Positions 8,592 through 17,683 of a DNA stretch of 64,000 nucleotides are shown one piece after another. Both the position numbers and the translations under genes were made by a program. Below the pieces are notes generated by a model. The model ran no database searches and was not told the origin of the DNA. It saw only the letters and a program-made list of their open reading frames with translations. Every line of letters starts with the position of its first letter. The stretch's first letter is position 1. Origin of the DNA: CAYJPV01 sp964372095 (lineage in GTDB: Bacteria; Acidobacteriota; Vicinamibacteria; Vicinamibacterales; JAKQTR01). The DNA is taken from NCBI GenBank assembly GCA_964372095.1, contig CAYJPV010000002.1, positions 124,001 through 188,000 of the forward strand, written 5' to 3'.

Positions 8592-10204
8592 ATCCGGATA
8601 TCGCCGTCCCGGACCACCTCCTGCAACGACCCGATCTCGCCGATCCGATCGAATGCCGGGCGCCCGTACATCCCGACAAACGGGGTCTCGTGGATGACCA
8701 CGTGGGTGACTTGCCTGGCGCGCAGCATTTCGAGCGCCTGCATGCCCGGAAACGTCTTCAGCGCTTCGGCGGCCCGCGCGTAACTGGCCGGCACGAAACC
8801 CGAATACCCGTTGACCATGGGATGCCAGTGGCGCGTCGAGTTGAGCAGGTACCGTGCGTTGCCGAAGGCCGCCTGGCGATCGAACGCCGGCAACTCGACC
8901 ACGACCGCGCGCGGGATGGCCGCCAGCGTGTCGTAGACGGGCGGAATCCCCGTGAACTCGCGCCACGGAATCGGCGCGCGAAGCGCTTCGGCGTTGATCA
9001 GCACCACCAGGGCGACGGGCACAACCCACGCCGCCGGCCGCGAACCCCACCGCGCCCGCAACCGCCACGCGCCGTAGCCGGCGACGAGCGACATCGCCAG
9101 CAGCACCACCTGTCCCATGTGCGCCTGCACGCGCACGGCCCAGAAGAGCGGTACCCAACCGTGGATCTGTTCGTACCCGGGCACGCGCGCCACCATCGAC
9201 ACGAACGCGCAACCCACGGCCACGGCCACCGTCATCCGGACCCGGGCGTCGCGGCGCGTGGCGCGGTGGGCCAGCGCCACCCCGACGAGCGCCAGCACGG
9301 TGAGGCCCGGGAAGTTGATCGACGAACTCTGATCGACGAAGTACTGGCTCCACCAATAGTGGGCGTGCGAGACCGTGCTCAGGTAATCCGTGTACTTGCC
9401 GGCAAATGTCTGGTTGTCTTCGGCCGCGCGGGCGAACGACCGGTCTTCGTGCAGCCGCAGGTACGCCAGCAGGTAGAAGCTCAACAACAGCACGGCCACC
9501 ACGCCGGCGCCCGTCAGCAGGCCCGCGGCCCGCGCGCGTGTGCCGCGTGTTGCCGTAACCATCCGCGACGCCGCCGCAAACATCGCCGCCCACGTGGTGA
9601 AGGTCAGCAGGTAGATGGACGTCAGCCCCTGCAGCGCGAAACCCGCACCCAGAACGATCGCATCCCGTACACGCTGGCGCGTGAACACGAGATCCATGCC
9701 CAGCAACACCACCGCAACGAACTCGACGTGCATGGCCTGGAGGTGCGCGAGGCGCGTGAACAGATGCGCGTTGAATCCCGCCGCCGACGCGGTGACGTAC
9801 GCGGCGGTCCAGCTTCCCGTCCACCGCCGCGCCAGCATCCCGAAGAAGAACCCCGTCAGGACGAACCCCGCCAGCATCGTGATGTTGTAGGCCAGGATCG
9901 GAGACGCGCCCATCCAGATGAACGGCGCGGCAATGACGCCCTGGACGATCATGGCTTCCGAAAAGGCAAGCGTGCGCGGCTCGGGCCAGAACATGTTGGC
10001 GTCGAACAGGTGCAGCGGATCGCGGGGCAACTGGTGCGCCACCCAGGAGATCGCCCAGGCATTCAGCAGGTAGTCGCCGTTGTCCACGCGCGAGTAGCGG
10101 TGCGGCGCCGTGACCAGGGGCCACGTGTGCAAGGCGGCCAGCAGGACGCACATCAGCAACAACGCCGCCGGCCGCCGCGCGTGTGTCAGTCGATCGTCAC
10201 CCAC
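8576..10204 (-). CDS. Polytopic membrane protein, GT-C glycosyltransferase-like
   Basis: 542 residues with about ten hydrophobic segments over the first 400 and a soluble C-terminal part. Near residue 40 it has NGDYLLNAWAISWVAHQL, with acidic residues in the first loop, followed by FDANMFWPEPRTLAFSEA, an arrangement common in polyprenyl-phosphate-dependent GT-C transferases and related uncharacterised proteins. The C-terminal soluble part has alternating strands and helices and could bind a sugar acceptor. I do not recognise a specific family; an assignment as a glycosyltransferase is inference. It overlaps the SUMF1-like gene by 16 bp, tail to tail. Confidence 0.6.
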   Translation of the reverse strand: MGDDRLTHARRPAALLLMCVLLAALHTWPLVTAPHRYSRVDNGDYLLNAWAISWVAHQLPRDPLHLFDANMFWPEPRTLAFSEAMIVQGVIAAPFIWMGASPILAYNITMLAGFVLTGFFFGMLARRWTGSWTAAYVTASAAGFNAHLFTRLAHLQAMHVEFVAVVLLGMDLVFTRQRVRDAIVLGAGFALQGLTSIYLLTFTTWAAMFAAASRMVTATRGTRARAAGLLTGAGVVAVLLLSFYLLAYLRLHEDRSFARAAEDNQTFAGKYTDYLSTVSHAHYWWSQYFVDQSSSINFPGLTVLALVGVALAHRATRRDARVRMTVAVAVGCAFVSMVARVPGYEQIHGWVPLFWAVRVQAHMGQVVLLAMSLVAGYGAWRLRARWGSRPAAWVVPVALVVLINAEALRAPIPWREFTGIPPVYDTLAAIPRAVVVELPAFDRQAAFGNARYLLNSTRHWHPMVNGYSGFVPASYARAAEALKTFPGMQALEMLRARQVTHVVIHETPFVGMYGRPAFDRIGEIGSLQEVVRDGDIRIYRFR

Positions 10205-10276
10205 GAACCGCGCTCCTGGGGATGTGCCCTGACGTCACCGTTTACCTCTGTTCTGTATCTCTCAGCATACCGCCAT

Positions 10277-10390
10277 AGTAGGTAGTAGGAAGTAGACAGT
10301 AGGAAGTAGACAGTAGGAAGTAGACAGTAGGAAACACTGCCGCCCGGCCTACCGCCTACTGCCTACTGCCTACTGACTACTTCCTCCTGA
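10277..10390. repeat. Heptad repeat array C
   Basis: About 16 units of 7 bp in the divergent space between the GT-C-like gene and the SOD gene: AGTAGGA and AGTAGAC on the left, a short degenerate centre, then GCCTACT and GACTACT on the right. Left and right halves are near reverse complements. This is the clearest array lying at gene starts and not at gene ends. Confidence 0.9.
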
Positions 10391-10413
10391 CACCAACTCG
10401 TCGGGGTTATGAT
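10387..10413 (+). promoter_or_regulatory. Possible sigma70-type promoter of the SOD gene
   Basis: CTGACA (10387-10392) and TATGAT (10408-10413) are spaced by 15 bp, short of the ideal 17, and lie 22 bp before the SOD ATG, which has AGGAGA in front of it. The -35 part is formed by the end of heptad array C. Tentative. Confidence 0.35.
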
Positions 10414-10434
10414 GGAACGAACAGGAGAACACCA

Positions 10435-11145
<711 letters not shown>

Positions 11146-11186
11146 TGTGCAGCGCCGGCTCGCCAGACGGGCAGAACCGGCATACG

Positions 11187-11642
11187 ATGGCCGCAGCGCT
11201 CACGCGCACCATGGCGACCATCGACTCCAGCACGCATCGAGTGGCGGCAACAGCCGGGGGCGTCCGCAAGGCCGCGGACGCCCTCGCGCGGTTTACGAAA
11301 GCCCGCCGGATTACCCCCGACGAAGCCTGGCCCGTTCAGCTCGCCCTCAACGAATGGCTCGCGAACATCGTCGAACACGCCTATCGCGACCGCCGCACGG
11401 GCGTGATCGACGTGAGCTATCTGCTGGCGGACGGGTCGCTCGCTGTCACCGTCATTGACGATGGTCCCGAATTCGACCCGCTGAGCCTGCCTCCCCCCGA
11501 TACCGACGAACCAATCGAAAACCGCGAACCCGGCGGCCTGGGTGTCCACTTCATCCGGCAGTTGATGGACAGCGTCGAATACCGCCGGGTGGACGGCCGG
11601 AATACGCTGGTGTTCAGGAAGACAGTAGTCAGTAGACAGTAG
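11187..11642 (+). CDS. RsbW/SpoIIAB-like serine kinase (HATPase_c_2)
   Basis: 151 residues from the ATG at 11187; a GTG at 11145 overlapping the SOD stop is possible but adds no conserved sequence. GHKL ATPase boxes are present: an N-box (LALNEWLANIVEHAYRD), a G1 box (VIDDGPEFDP) and a G2 box (GGLGVHFIRQLMD). Small single-domain proteins of this type bind anti-sigma-factor antagonists or sigma factors and phosphorylate STAS-domain partners in partner-switching circuits. No STAS or PP2C gene is beside it, so the partner is elsewhere. The last residues and stop codon (TVVSRQ, then TAG) are encoded by heptad array D. Confidence 0.8.
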   Translation: MAAALTRTMATIDSSTHRVAATAGGVRKAADALARFTKARRITPDEAWPVQLALNEWLANIVEHAYRDRRTGVIDVSYLLADGSLAVTVIDDGPEFDPLSLPPPDTDEPIENREPGGLGVHFIRQLMDSVEYRRVDGRNTLVFRKTVVSRQ

Positions 11643-11728
11643 TCAGTAGAAAGTAGCCGGGCTCTCCTCCTGCCTCCTGACGAACCTCCTACTGTCTACT
11701 GTCTACTTCCTACTTCCCACTTCCCACC
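11623..11728. repeat. Heptad repeat array D
   Basis: About 15 units of 7 bp between two convergent genes: CAGTAGT and CAGTAGA on the left, CTCCTAC, TGTCTAC, TTCCTAC and TTCCCAC on the right. The left end supplies the stop codon of the RsbW-like gene; the right end abuts the 3' end of the YbaK-like gene. Confidence 0.9.
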
Positions 11729-11736
11729 GACGTCTC

Positions 11737-12213
11737 CTAATGCATCGTCCTCCTGGCCACCCGGGCGGGCGTGGGGTGGACCAGCGAGACGAAGTCCGGG
11801 AAGGCCATGCGGATGGCGTCCACGTGTGTGCCGGCGTGGAACGTGATCTCTTTGTCGGCGGCGAGGGCTTCGTCCATGTAGACCGGTTGCCCGTACAGCG
11901 GACCGAACGGGGCCATCGCACCAGTCTCGCACTCGGGATAGAGACCCGAAAACTCGCGTTCCGTCGCCAGTCTGACGTCGCGTGCGCCGGTGGTTGCCCG
12001 CAACGCGTCCAGATCGACGTGGTCGTTTGCGGGCAGCAGCACCAGCACCGGTTGTCCGTCGACCATGCAGACCACGGTCTTGGCCCATTCGCGGCCGCGG
12101 ACGTGGGTGGCCGCCGCTTCTTCCTGGGCCGTGAATGCCGCGCGATGATGAATGGGGAAGTAGGGGACGCCCCGGCTTTCGACGAATCTCCGGATGGACA
12201 GCGGGATCGCCAT
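11737..12213 (-). CDS. YbaK/ProX-like aminoacyl-tRNA deacylase-associated domain protein
   Basis: 158 residues starting at the ATG at 12213, preceded by GAGGTG at good spacing. The sequence FPIHHRAAFTAQEEAAATHVRGREWAKTVV followed by VLVLLPANDHVDLDALRATTGARDVRLATEREF and a glycine-rich GAMAPFGPLYGQPVYMDEAL matches the YbaK/prolyl-tRNA-synthetase-associated fold, whose members hydrolyse mischarged tRNAs such as Cys-tRNA(Pro) or Ala-tRNA(Pro). Its small size is normal for stand-alone family members. The activity is inferred; the target tRNA cannot be read from sequence. Confidence 0.78.
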   Translation of the reverse strand: MAIPLSIRRFVESRGVPYFPIHHRAAFTAQEEAAATHVRGREWAKTVVCMVDGQPVLVLLPANDHVDLDALRATTGARDVRLATEREFSGLYPECETGAMAPFGPLYGQPVYMDEALAADKEITFHAGTHVDAIRMAFPDFVSLVHPTPARVARRTMH

Positions 12214-12278
12214 GGTGCACCTCACTGGAAGGGGGCCCTTTCAATGTCGGCGCAGGAGGGCGGTCCGTCAAGGGGGGA

Positions 12279-12339
12279 CCCCGGGGCTGAAGCCCCGGGG
12301 CTACGTACAGTACGTAGCCCCGGACCTTCAGGTCCGGGG
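12279..12339. repeat. Three adjacent palindromic hairpins
   Basis: Three perfect inverted repeats in a row between two minus-strand genes: 12279-12300 (10-bp arms CCCCGGGGCT, 2-nt loop), 12301-12317 (arms CTACGTAC, 1-nt loop) and 12318-12339 (arms CCCCGGACCT, 2-nt loop). The first 30 bp recur exactly at 44170-44199 inside the GH127 gene, and the third arm recurs at 60783-60855. Confidence 0.85.
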
Positions 12340-12344
12340 GGGTG

Positions 12345-13730
12345 CTACGCGATAACCCCCAGCGGCTTGGTGGTCTTCCAGTTGCCCCGCGTGAAGTCCG
12401 GGAAGTCCTGCGGTGCGCCGTTTTCTTTCACCGACTTTTCACTGAGTGGCCCGACCGACGACCAGAAGCAGCCTTCGTAGACGTTCTGATCCAGCGGCAG
12501 GCCGTTGCGCAGGCATTCGACGATGCGGTAGAGCATGAGGAAGTCCATGCCGCCGTGACCGCCCATCTTGGTGGCCAGTTCGCCGACGCGCTTGAACAGC
12601 GGGTGATCGTACTGGGCGGTGAGTTTCTTGAACTCTTCACCCTGCGTCCACTCGTGGTAGCTGCCCACGCCTTCGATGGCGACCCGGTTCGGGAAACCCG
12701 CCAGCGTGCCCTTCGTGCCCTGGATGAGGTTGTGGCGCGAGTACGGCCGCGGTGACGTTTCGTCCCACTGGACCATGATGGTGCGGCCCAAGTGGGTCTT
12801 GATGAGCGACGTGTTGATGTCGCCGCCGGTGTAGGTGAGCTTGTTCCACTTGTGGTCGGCCGGGTAGTTCGCCTTGGCGTAGAGGGCGCGGCCCTTGGCC
12901 GGAGACGAGAACGACACCAGGCGGCCGAAGGTGTCTTCGGTGCGGCCGAGGCTCATGTACTGGGCCACCGGCCCGAGGCCGTGGCAGGGGTACAGGTTGC
13001 CGTTCCGTTTGGCGTACTGGTACGTGCGCCACGATCCGGTGCCGCGTTCCACTTCTTTCATCTGGCCGCGCAGCTCGTGGATGTAGGCCGCCTCGCCGTG
13101 CAGCAGTTCGCCGATGACGCCTTGCCGCACCATGTTGAGATAGAGCAGTTCTTCGCGGCCGTAGTTGACGTTTTCCATCAACATGCAATGGCGGCCGGTC
13201 TCCTCGGACGTGTTGACCAGGTCCCACATCTCGGCGACGGTTACGCCGATGGGGATTTCGATGAACGCGTGCGCGCCGGCTTTCATCGATTCCACGGCCA
13301 TCGGGGCGTGCAGCTCCCACGGCGTGGCGATGATGACGGCGTCCGGCCTGGTCTCGACGAGCATCTTCTTCCAGGCGTGTTCGTCGCCGAAGTACACCTT
13401 CGGGTTGTGCCCCTTCGCCTTGACGCGCGTCTCGGATCGGCGGGCGAGGTCTTCGTAGAGGTCGCTGATGGCGACGATCTCGGTGCCTTCGATGGAGGCC
13501 AGCTGCGACGAGTGGCCCGTGCCGCGGGCGCCGACGCCGATCATGGCGATCTTCACTTTGTCGAGTTTCGGTGCGACGGCGTCGCCCATGTACTTGGCGC
13601 CCGGGCGGCGGGCCGGGGCCGACGACTGGCCGCTGGCCAACGACGGCAGCGCGGCGAGGGCGGCGGTCATGCCGCCGAGGATCTTGAGGAAACTACGGCG
13701 CTGGTTCAGGGTCGGATCGATGGGTTCCAT
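12345..13730 (-). CDS. GH109 alpha-N-acetylgalactosaminidase-like enzyme (Gfo/Idh/MocA fold), Tat-exported
   Basis: 461 residues. The N-terminus carries a textbook Tat signal (RRSFLK, then a hydrophobic stretch ending LASGQ), consistent with export of a cofactor-loaded protein. The Rossmann motif KIAMIGVGARGTGH binds NAD. The usual Gfo/Idh EKP is replaced by EIP, and the regions MENVNYGREELLYLNMV, LYPCHGLGPVAQYM, TSPRPYSRHNLI and GHGGMDFLMLYRIVECLRNGLPLD correspond to those of GH109 NAD-dependent glycosidases, with the His of PCHGLGP as expected catalytic residue. The enzyme would cleave terminal alpha-GalNAc by transient oxidation and elimination. A generic exported oxidoreductase is the alternative. 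The recognition is from remembered family motifs, not from alignment. Confidence 0.82.
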   Translation of the reverse strand: MEPIDPTLNQRRSFLKILGGMTAALAALPSLASGQSSAPARRPGAKYMGDAVAPKLDKVKIAMIGVGARGTGHSSQLASIEGTEIVAISDLYEDLARRSETRVKAKGHNPKVYFGDEHAWKKMLVETRPDAVIIATPWELHAPMAVESMKAGAHAFIEIPIGVTVAEMWDLVNTSEETGRHCMLMENVNYGREELLYLNMVRQGVIGELLHGEAAYIHELRGQMKEVERGTGSWRTYQYAKRNGNLYPCHGLGPVAQYMSLGRTEDTFGRLVSFSSPAKGRALYAKANYPADHKWNKLTYTGGDINTSLIKTHLGRTIMVQWDETSPRPYSRHNLIQGTKGTLAGFPNRVAIEGVGSYHEWTQGEEFKKLTAQYDHPLFKRVGELATKMGGHGGMDFLMLYRIVECLRNGLPLDQNVYEGCFWSSVGPLSEKSVKENGAPQDFPDFTRGNWKTTKPLGVIA

Positions 13731-13813
13731 AAGTCAGGCTCAGTCGGTGATGACGCGGGCGTGGTTTACCGTGTTGCCGCCAGGCAACGTTGATCGCCCT
13801 ATCATACCGCCGA

Positions 13814-13978
13814 GGGGGTCAGACCTTGAATTGACAGTCGCCCCCTGTCGCCCGACTGCCGAGGGGGTCAGACCTTGAATTGACAGTCGCCCCCTGTCGC
13901 CCCCCGCCCGGGGGGGCCACACATGTAATAGCCAGGCCCCCCCGGTCGCCCGACCTGTCAATTCAAGGTCTGACCCCC
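13814..13978. repeat. TCAGACCTTGAA palindromic repeat cluster, copy 1
   Basis: Two direct copies of a unit beginning GGGGGTCAGACCTTGAA (13814 and 13863, period 49 bp) and one inverted copy (13955-13978) at the 3' end of the 28-residue-repeat protein gene. The outer and inverted copies could form a long hairpin. The same family occurs at 17573, about 24360-24515 and 25687. Confidence 0.9.
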
Positions 13979-13987
13979 AGGACGCTC

Positions 13988-15331
13988 TCACTCGTCCCGA
14001 ACGATGCCCCGCTGGCGAAGGCGGATCAGCTCTTCTGCGGTGGCCGTCTTGTAGCCCTGTTCATGTGCCCGGCGAATGAAACTGGCGCTCACGCCGTGAT
14101 CGCGCATCCGGATCAGGGTGGCGGTGGGCAGGCCCTTGAAACCCAGCCCGGCCAGATCCGAAACGTAGTCGGCACTGACGCCGTGATCCCGCAGGCGGAC
14201 GAGTTCGTCTGCGGGCACCTTGGTGTAGCCGAGGTCGGCGAACCCCTTGATGAACGACGCCGACACGCCGCGGCTGCGCAGGCGGACCAGCTCTTCGACC
14301 GATAGCGAGGTGTAGCCGAGCGCCTTCAGTTCCTTGATGTACGACGGCGTAATGCCGTGGTCACGCATCCGGCGCAGCTCGGCCAGCGTGGGCAACGTAT
14401 AGCCCATCTGTTTCAGCTCACGGGTGAACTCGGTGGTGACGCCGTGGTCCCGGGCGGCGATGATGTCGTCGATGGGGACGTTCGTATAGCCTGCCGCGCG
14501 CAGCTCGGCGATGAAGGCGCCGCTAACGCCGTGGTCCCTGACACGCACGAGTTCGTCTGCCGACAGGCCTTTGAACCCGGCAGCCGCGAGTTCACGGGCG
14601 AAGTCCCTGGTGACGCCGTGATCCCGCAGGCGGACCAGTTCGTCGAGGGTCAGCGTCTTGAAACCCAGCTCCTGCATGTCGGCGATGTACGTCCTGGTGA
14701 TCCCGTGGTCGCGTGCGCGGATGACCTTGTTGAGATCGGACTCCTTGTAGCCGAGGTCCCGGAGTTCTTTGATGTAGGTCGTGTCGGCGCCATGGGTGCG
14801 CATCCGGACGTAGGTGTCCAGGGCCTGGCCCGGATAGCCGAGCGCGGTGACCTCGGCGATGAACCTGGGGCCGACATCGAACGCCGCCATCCTGAACAGC
14901 TCGCGGACCGAGTCTTCCACCACGAATCCGAGCTGCTTCATCTCGCCGACGAACGCGCGGCGCGGGACGAAGGTGAACAGGCCGGCGCCACCGCCTTCGC
15001 GAAATGCCCCCTGGAACTTGAAGACGCCGGCTTCGCGGGTCAGTTCGAAGGCCACCGCCGAGGCGGTCAGCTGGTCGTTGCCGGCGGGCAGCCCGGGCAG
15101 GTCGCTCCGGTCGTAGCTGCGGCCGAAATTCCAGTTCCCGCGGGATTCGCGGTCCGAGCGGTCGGATCGCCCGGCGGTCGCGTGCAACTGCAGGTGAACC
15201 CGGCCTTCCGACAGCCTGGCGGTCCATTCGCCATGCGACGGGTCGGCACTCTGTCCGGCAGCCGGGCGTGTTCCGAGTCCCGCGGTTGCCACGATGGCCA
15301 GCGCGGCCACGATCGTCATCCTGCGTTCCAT
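13988..15331 (-). CDS. Secreted protein with about eleven 28-residue repeats
   Basis: 447 residues with a signal peptide (to about AAGQ, residue 27). The first 140 residues are unique and include a strand-rich part. From about residue 135 to the end the protein is a solenoid of roughly eleven 28-residue units with the pattern RDHGVxxxFxxELxxxGYxxLxxDELVRL. Similar repeats are, to my knowledge, appended to BlaR1/M56-type membrane peptidases in Acidobacteriota, but no peptidase domain is present here. The regular helix-pair spacing suggests a superhelical binding surface. It is divergent from a sigma/anti-sigma operon and may belong to that regulon. The function is unknown. Confidence 0.75.
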   Translation of the reverse strand: MERRMTIVAALAIVATAGLGTRPAAGQSADPSHGEWTARLSEGRVHLQLHATAGRSDRSDRESRGNWNFGRSYDRSDLPGLPAGNDQLTASAVAFELTREAGVFKFQGAFREGGGAGLFTFVPRRAFVGEMKQLGFVVEDSVRELFRMAAFDVGPRFIAEVTALGYPGQALDTYVRMRTHGADTTYIKELRDLGYKESDLNKVIRARDHGITRTYIADMQELGFKTLTLDELVRLRDHGVTRDFARELAAAGFKGLSADELVRVRDHGVSGAFIAELRAAGYTNVPIDDIIAARDHGVTTEFTRELKQMGYTLPTLAELRRMRDHGITPSYIKELKALGYTSLSVEELVRLRSRGVSASFIKGFADLGYTKVPADELVRLRDHGVSADYVSDLAGLGFKGLPTATLIRMRDHGVSASFIRRAHEQGYKTATAEELIRLRQRGIVRDE

Positions 15332-15359
15332 GTCATCCTCCAGCGATCCCGGTCCGAAA

Positions 15360-16025
15360 GTGACCGTCAGCCCGTTTGATGGCGCGCCAGGCCCAAATGG
15401 TTGGAGGGCGATTCCGTTCCAACCCCGCCCCGGTCGAGCGCCGTCTAAGTCCCTGGAGAGACCAAGTGAGGCGACCCTGAGCGATTCGCAACGTGCAGAC
15501 CCGGTCCGTGACGACCGAACCGACGTTGCCCTGGCGGCCCAGGGCGACCAGTCGGCGTTCGAGCGTCTCTACCAGGCACACGTTCGGAAGGTCTACGGCC
15601 TCACGCTGCGGATGGCCGGGCCTCGGCAGGCCGACGAACTGACGCAGGATACCTTCGTGCGGGTCTGGCAGAAACTCCACACCTTCCGGGGAGAGTCGAG
15701 TTTCGCCACGTGGCTGCACCGCCTCGCGGTCAACGTGATCATCGAAGACCGGCGAGGCACGTATCGCCGGGCGTGGCGCAACGTGGACGACGAAGGCGCC
15801 ATCGACGCTGCGGCGGTGGGGCCGGCTGACAGTGCGTTTGCGATGGACTTCGAGGCGGCGGTTGCCGCGCTGCCCGAAGGGGCGCGGCAGGTGTTCGTGC
15901 TGCACGACGTCGAAGGTTACAAACACCACGAGATTGGTACGGTCATGGGCATCGCCGAAGGAACATCGAAAGGGCAGCTCCATCGGGCCCGCATGATGCT
16001 CCGCCGTTATCTGGGCAGGACCTGA
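15360..16025 (+). CDS. ECF-family RNA polymerase sigma factor
   Basis: About 220 residues. Region 2 reads QSAFERLYQAHVRKVYGLTLRMAGPRQADELTQDTFVRVWQKLHTFRGESSFATWLHRLAVNVI; region 4 reads ALPEGARQVFVLHDVEGYKHHEIGTVMGIAEGTSKGQLHRARMMLRRYL. Both DNA-binding regions are intact. The start is uncertain: ATGs at 15294 and 15330 lie on or inside the start of the divergent gene, so I chose the GTG at 15360, but the conserved region begins only near 15525 and a rarer start nearer to it is possible. The anti-sigma gene follows 4 bp later, as usual for a sigma/anti-sigma pair. Confidence 0.88.
   Translation: MTVSPFDGAPGPNGWRAIPFQPRPGRAPSKSLERPSEATLSDSQRADPVRDDRTDVALAAQGDQSAFERLYQAHVRKVYGLTLRMAGPRQADELTQDTFVRVWQKLHTFRGESSFATWLHRLAVNVIIEDRRGTYRRAWRNVDDEGAIDAAAVGPADSAFAMDFEAAVAALPEGARQVFVLHDVEGYKHHEIGTVMGIAEGTSKGQLHRARMMLRRYLGRT
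15399..15424. promoter_or_regulatory. Inverted repeat in the divergent sigma-factor region
   Basis: GGTTGGA (15399-15405) and TCCAACC (15418-15424) form a perfect 7-bp dyad with 12 bp between. It lies between the start of the 28-residue-repeat gene and the conserved part of the sigma-factor gene, so it is either an operator or, if the long sigma start is right, part of its coding sequence. Confidence 0.35.
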
Positions 16026-16029
16026 CGTG

Positions 16030-16689
16030 ATGAACACGAATGAGAACGGCCACCCGAGGTCCGAGCGTCTGTCGGACTATGTGGACGGGGAAGTGGGGCC
16101 CGCTGAACGCGAGCGCATCGAGACGCATGTGGCGGCGTGCGAGGCGTGCGCGTCCGTGCTGGCGGACCTGCGTGCGGTGGTGGAACACGCGCGCGGTGCG
16201 GGCGACGGGCCCGTGCCGCCGGCCGGCCTGTGGCGCGGCATCGTGCCGCGGCTGGCGGCGAAGCCTGAGCCCTGGTGGCGCCAGGTTGTCGGTCCGGCGG
16301 GCTGGCGATGGGTTCCGCAGGCTGCCGCGCTGGCGGTGGTGTGTGCCGTCGGCGTGATCTGGCTGGCGCAGCATCGAACCGAGCCGCCCGTGCCGCTGAC
16401 GTCGTCTCCCGTCGCGACCGACGTGGCCGCCCTGGCGCCCGATCGGGCATATGACGACCGCGTTGCCGGTCTGCTGCGGGTGGTGCGGACGCGGTTGACG
16501 CACGACCCGCAGGTGCTGGCGGTGCTCGAGCAGAACCTCGAGGCGATGGATGTGGCGATCGCCGACTACCGCGACCTGCTGGCGGCCCGGCCGGAAGATG
16601 CGCGAGTCAGGGAACGCGTGAACGCCGTGCGCGAGCGGAAACTCGACTTGCTCGAGCGGGCTGCGGCGCTGGCCGAGGTGACGAATTGA
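16030..16689 (+). CDS. Anti-sigma factor with HxxxCxxC zinc-binding motif
   Basis: 219 residues from the ATG at 16030. The cytoplasmic N-terminus has the anti-sigma zinc-finger motif: RLSDYVDGEVGPAERERIETHVAACEACASVLADL, with His-x3-Cys-x2-Cys. One transmembrane helix (QAAALAVVCAVGVIWLAQ, about residues 98-115) follows, then a periplasmic helical C-terminal part. It should hold the sigma factor encoded just upstream at the membrane until a signal releases it. The stop overlaps the TTG start of the next gene (16686-16689), so the three genes are probably cotranslated. Confidence 0.87.
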   Translation: MNTNENGHPRSERLSDYVDGEVGPAERERIETHVAACEACASVLADLRAVVEHARGAGDGPVPPAGLWRGIVPRLAAKPEPWWRQVVGPAGWRWVPQAAALAVVCAVGVIWLAQHRTEPPVPLTSSPVATDVAALAPDRAYDDRVAGLLRVVRTRLTHDPQVLAVLEQNLEAMDVAIADYRDLLAARPEDARVRERVNAVRERKLDLLERAAALAEVTN

Positions 16690-17567
16690 GCCGCGCGGCC
16701 CGCGCGGCCCGTGCGGCCGGCGTGCTGGTGCTGCTGGTGGCGGCGTTGTGGCCCGGTGGTGCCGGCGCGGCCGAGTTCGACCGGACCGTGCCCGTCTCGC
16801 AGGGCATGCGCCTCGACGTGCGTCTGTTCGGCGGAGCGATCGTGATTCGCGGCGGGGAGCGCCAGACCGTCAGGGTGCGGGCGACACACTACGCCGCCGA
16901 CGAAATCGAGGTGCGCACGGCGGGGCAGGATCTGCAGGTCCGCGCGCGGGTGGGCGGGCGCGCGCCGCACCCGATCGACTTCGTGATCGACGTGCCGGCG
17001 TGGATGCCGGTGAACGTGGCCGGCACGTATCTCGACATCAGCGTGGACGGCGTGGCGGCCGCGGTGGCGGCGGACACCGTGCGCGGTGACGTGCGCGTGC
17101 GCGGCGGCGTGGGATCGATGACGCTGCGTTCCATCGAAGGCGAAGTCATCCTGAACGGCGGCCGGGGTCACGCCAGGCTCACCTCTGCCAACAACCTGAT
17201 TCGGGTCACCGGGCTGGTTGGCGACCTTCAAGCCGACACCGTCACCGGCAGCGTCAAACTCGTGGACCTCGTCGCGACCACCGTGGATGTGGCGACCGTC
17301 GGCGGGGGCATCGAATGGGACGGCGCGTTTGCCGAGCGTGGCCGATACCAGTTCGTGACCCATTCCGGCGACATCGACATCACCGTCCGGCAGGCTTCCA
17401 ACGTCAGCATCGGGGCCCGTGCGTTTGCGGGGACGATCCGCTCGATGCTCGATCCCTCCTCGCCCGATTCCCGCGGCGAGAACCACACCTTCAGCGTGAC
17501 CCTGGGCGCGGGTTCCGCCACCCTCGATCTCGAAAGCTACAACGGCACCATCAGCCTGCGACGATAG
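16686..17567 (+). CDS. DUF4097-type exported beta-helix protein
   Basis: 293 residues beginning at a TTG that overlaps the previous stop. A signal peptide (AAGVLVLLVAALWPGGAGAAE) is followed by repeating beta-strand units (IVIRGGE, VRVRGGVGSM, VILNGGRGHARLTSANNLIRVTGLVGDLQADTVTGSVKL, IDITVRQAS), the right-handed beta-helix pattern of DUF4097 putative adhesin-like proteins. Such proteins frequently sit behind sigma/anti-sigma pairs in this phylum and are thought to be envelope-located, but no activity is established. A long perfect hairpin follows 5 bp after the stop. Confidence 0.82.
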   Translation: MSRAARAARAAGVLVLLVAALWPGGAGAAEFDRTVPVSQGMRLDVRLFGGAIVIRGGERQTVRVRATHYAADEIEVRTAGQDLQVRARVGGRAPHPIDFVIDVPAWMPVNVAGTYLDISVDGVAAAVAADTVRGDVRVRGGVGSMTLRSIEGEVILNGGRGHARLTSANNLIRVTGLVGDLQADTVTGSVKLVDLVATTVDVATVGGGIEWDGAFAERGRYQFVTHSGDIDITVRQASNVSIGARAFAGTIRSMLDPSSPDSRGENHTFSVTLGAGSATLDLESYNGTISLRR

Positions 17568-17572
17568 ACCGT

Positions 17573-17640
17573 GGGGGTCAGACCTTGAATTGACAGGTCG
17601 TCCCCTTTCGCCCGACCTGTCAATTCAAGGTCTGACCCCC
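17573..17640. repeat. TCAGACCTTGAA palindrome, copy 2 (perfect 28-bp arms)
   Basis: Arms at 17573-17600 and 17613-17640 are perfect reverse complements with a 12-nt loop. It begins 5 bp after the DUF4097 gene stop and ends 43 bp before the next gene, where it could act as a terminator or mRNA-stabilising hairpin. Both this copy and copy 1 are followed by AGGACGCT. Confidence 0.92.
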
Positions 17641-17683
17641 AGGACGCTGCGTTAGCATAGGCTTTCCAGAGGAGGAACCCGCC

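Noticed and set aside
8345..10285. 646-codon plus-strand frame over the GT-C-like gene
   Set aside because: Low-complexity Arg/Pro/Gln-rich product without motifs; the minus-strand frame encodes membrane helices and fits its neighbours.
13740..13991. Short minus-strand frame over the palindromic repeats
   Set aside because: Made almost wholly of repeat sequence, with no homology and no ribosome-binding site.
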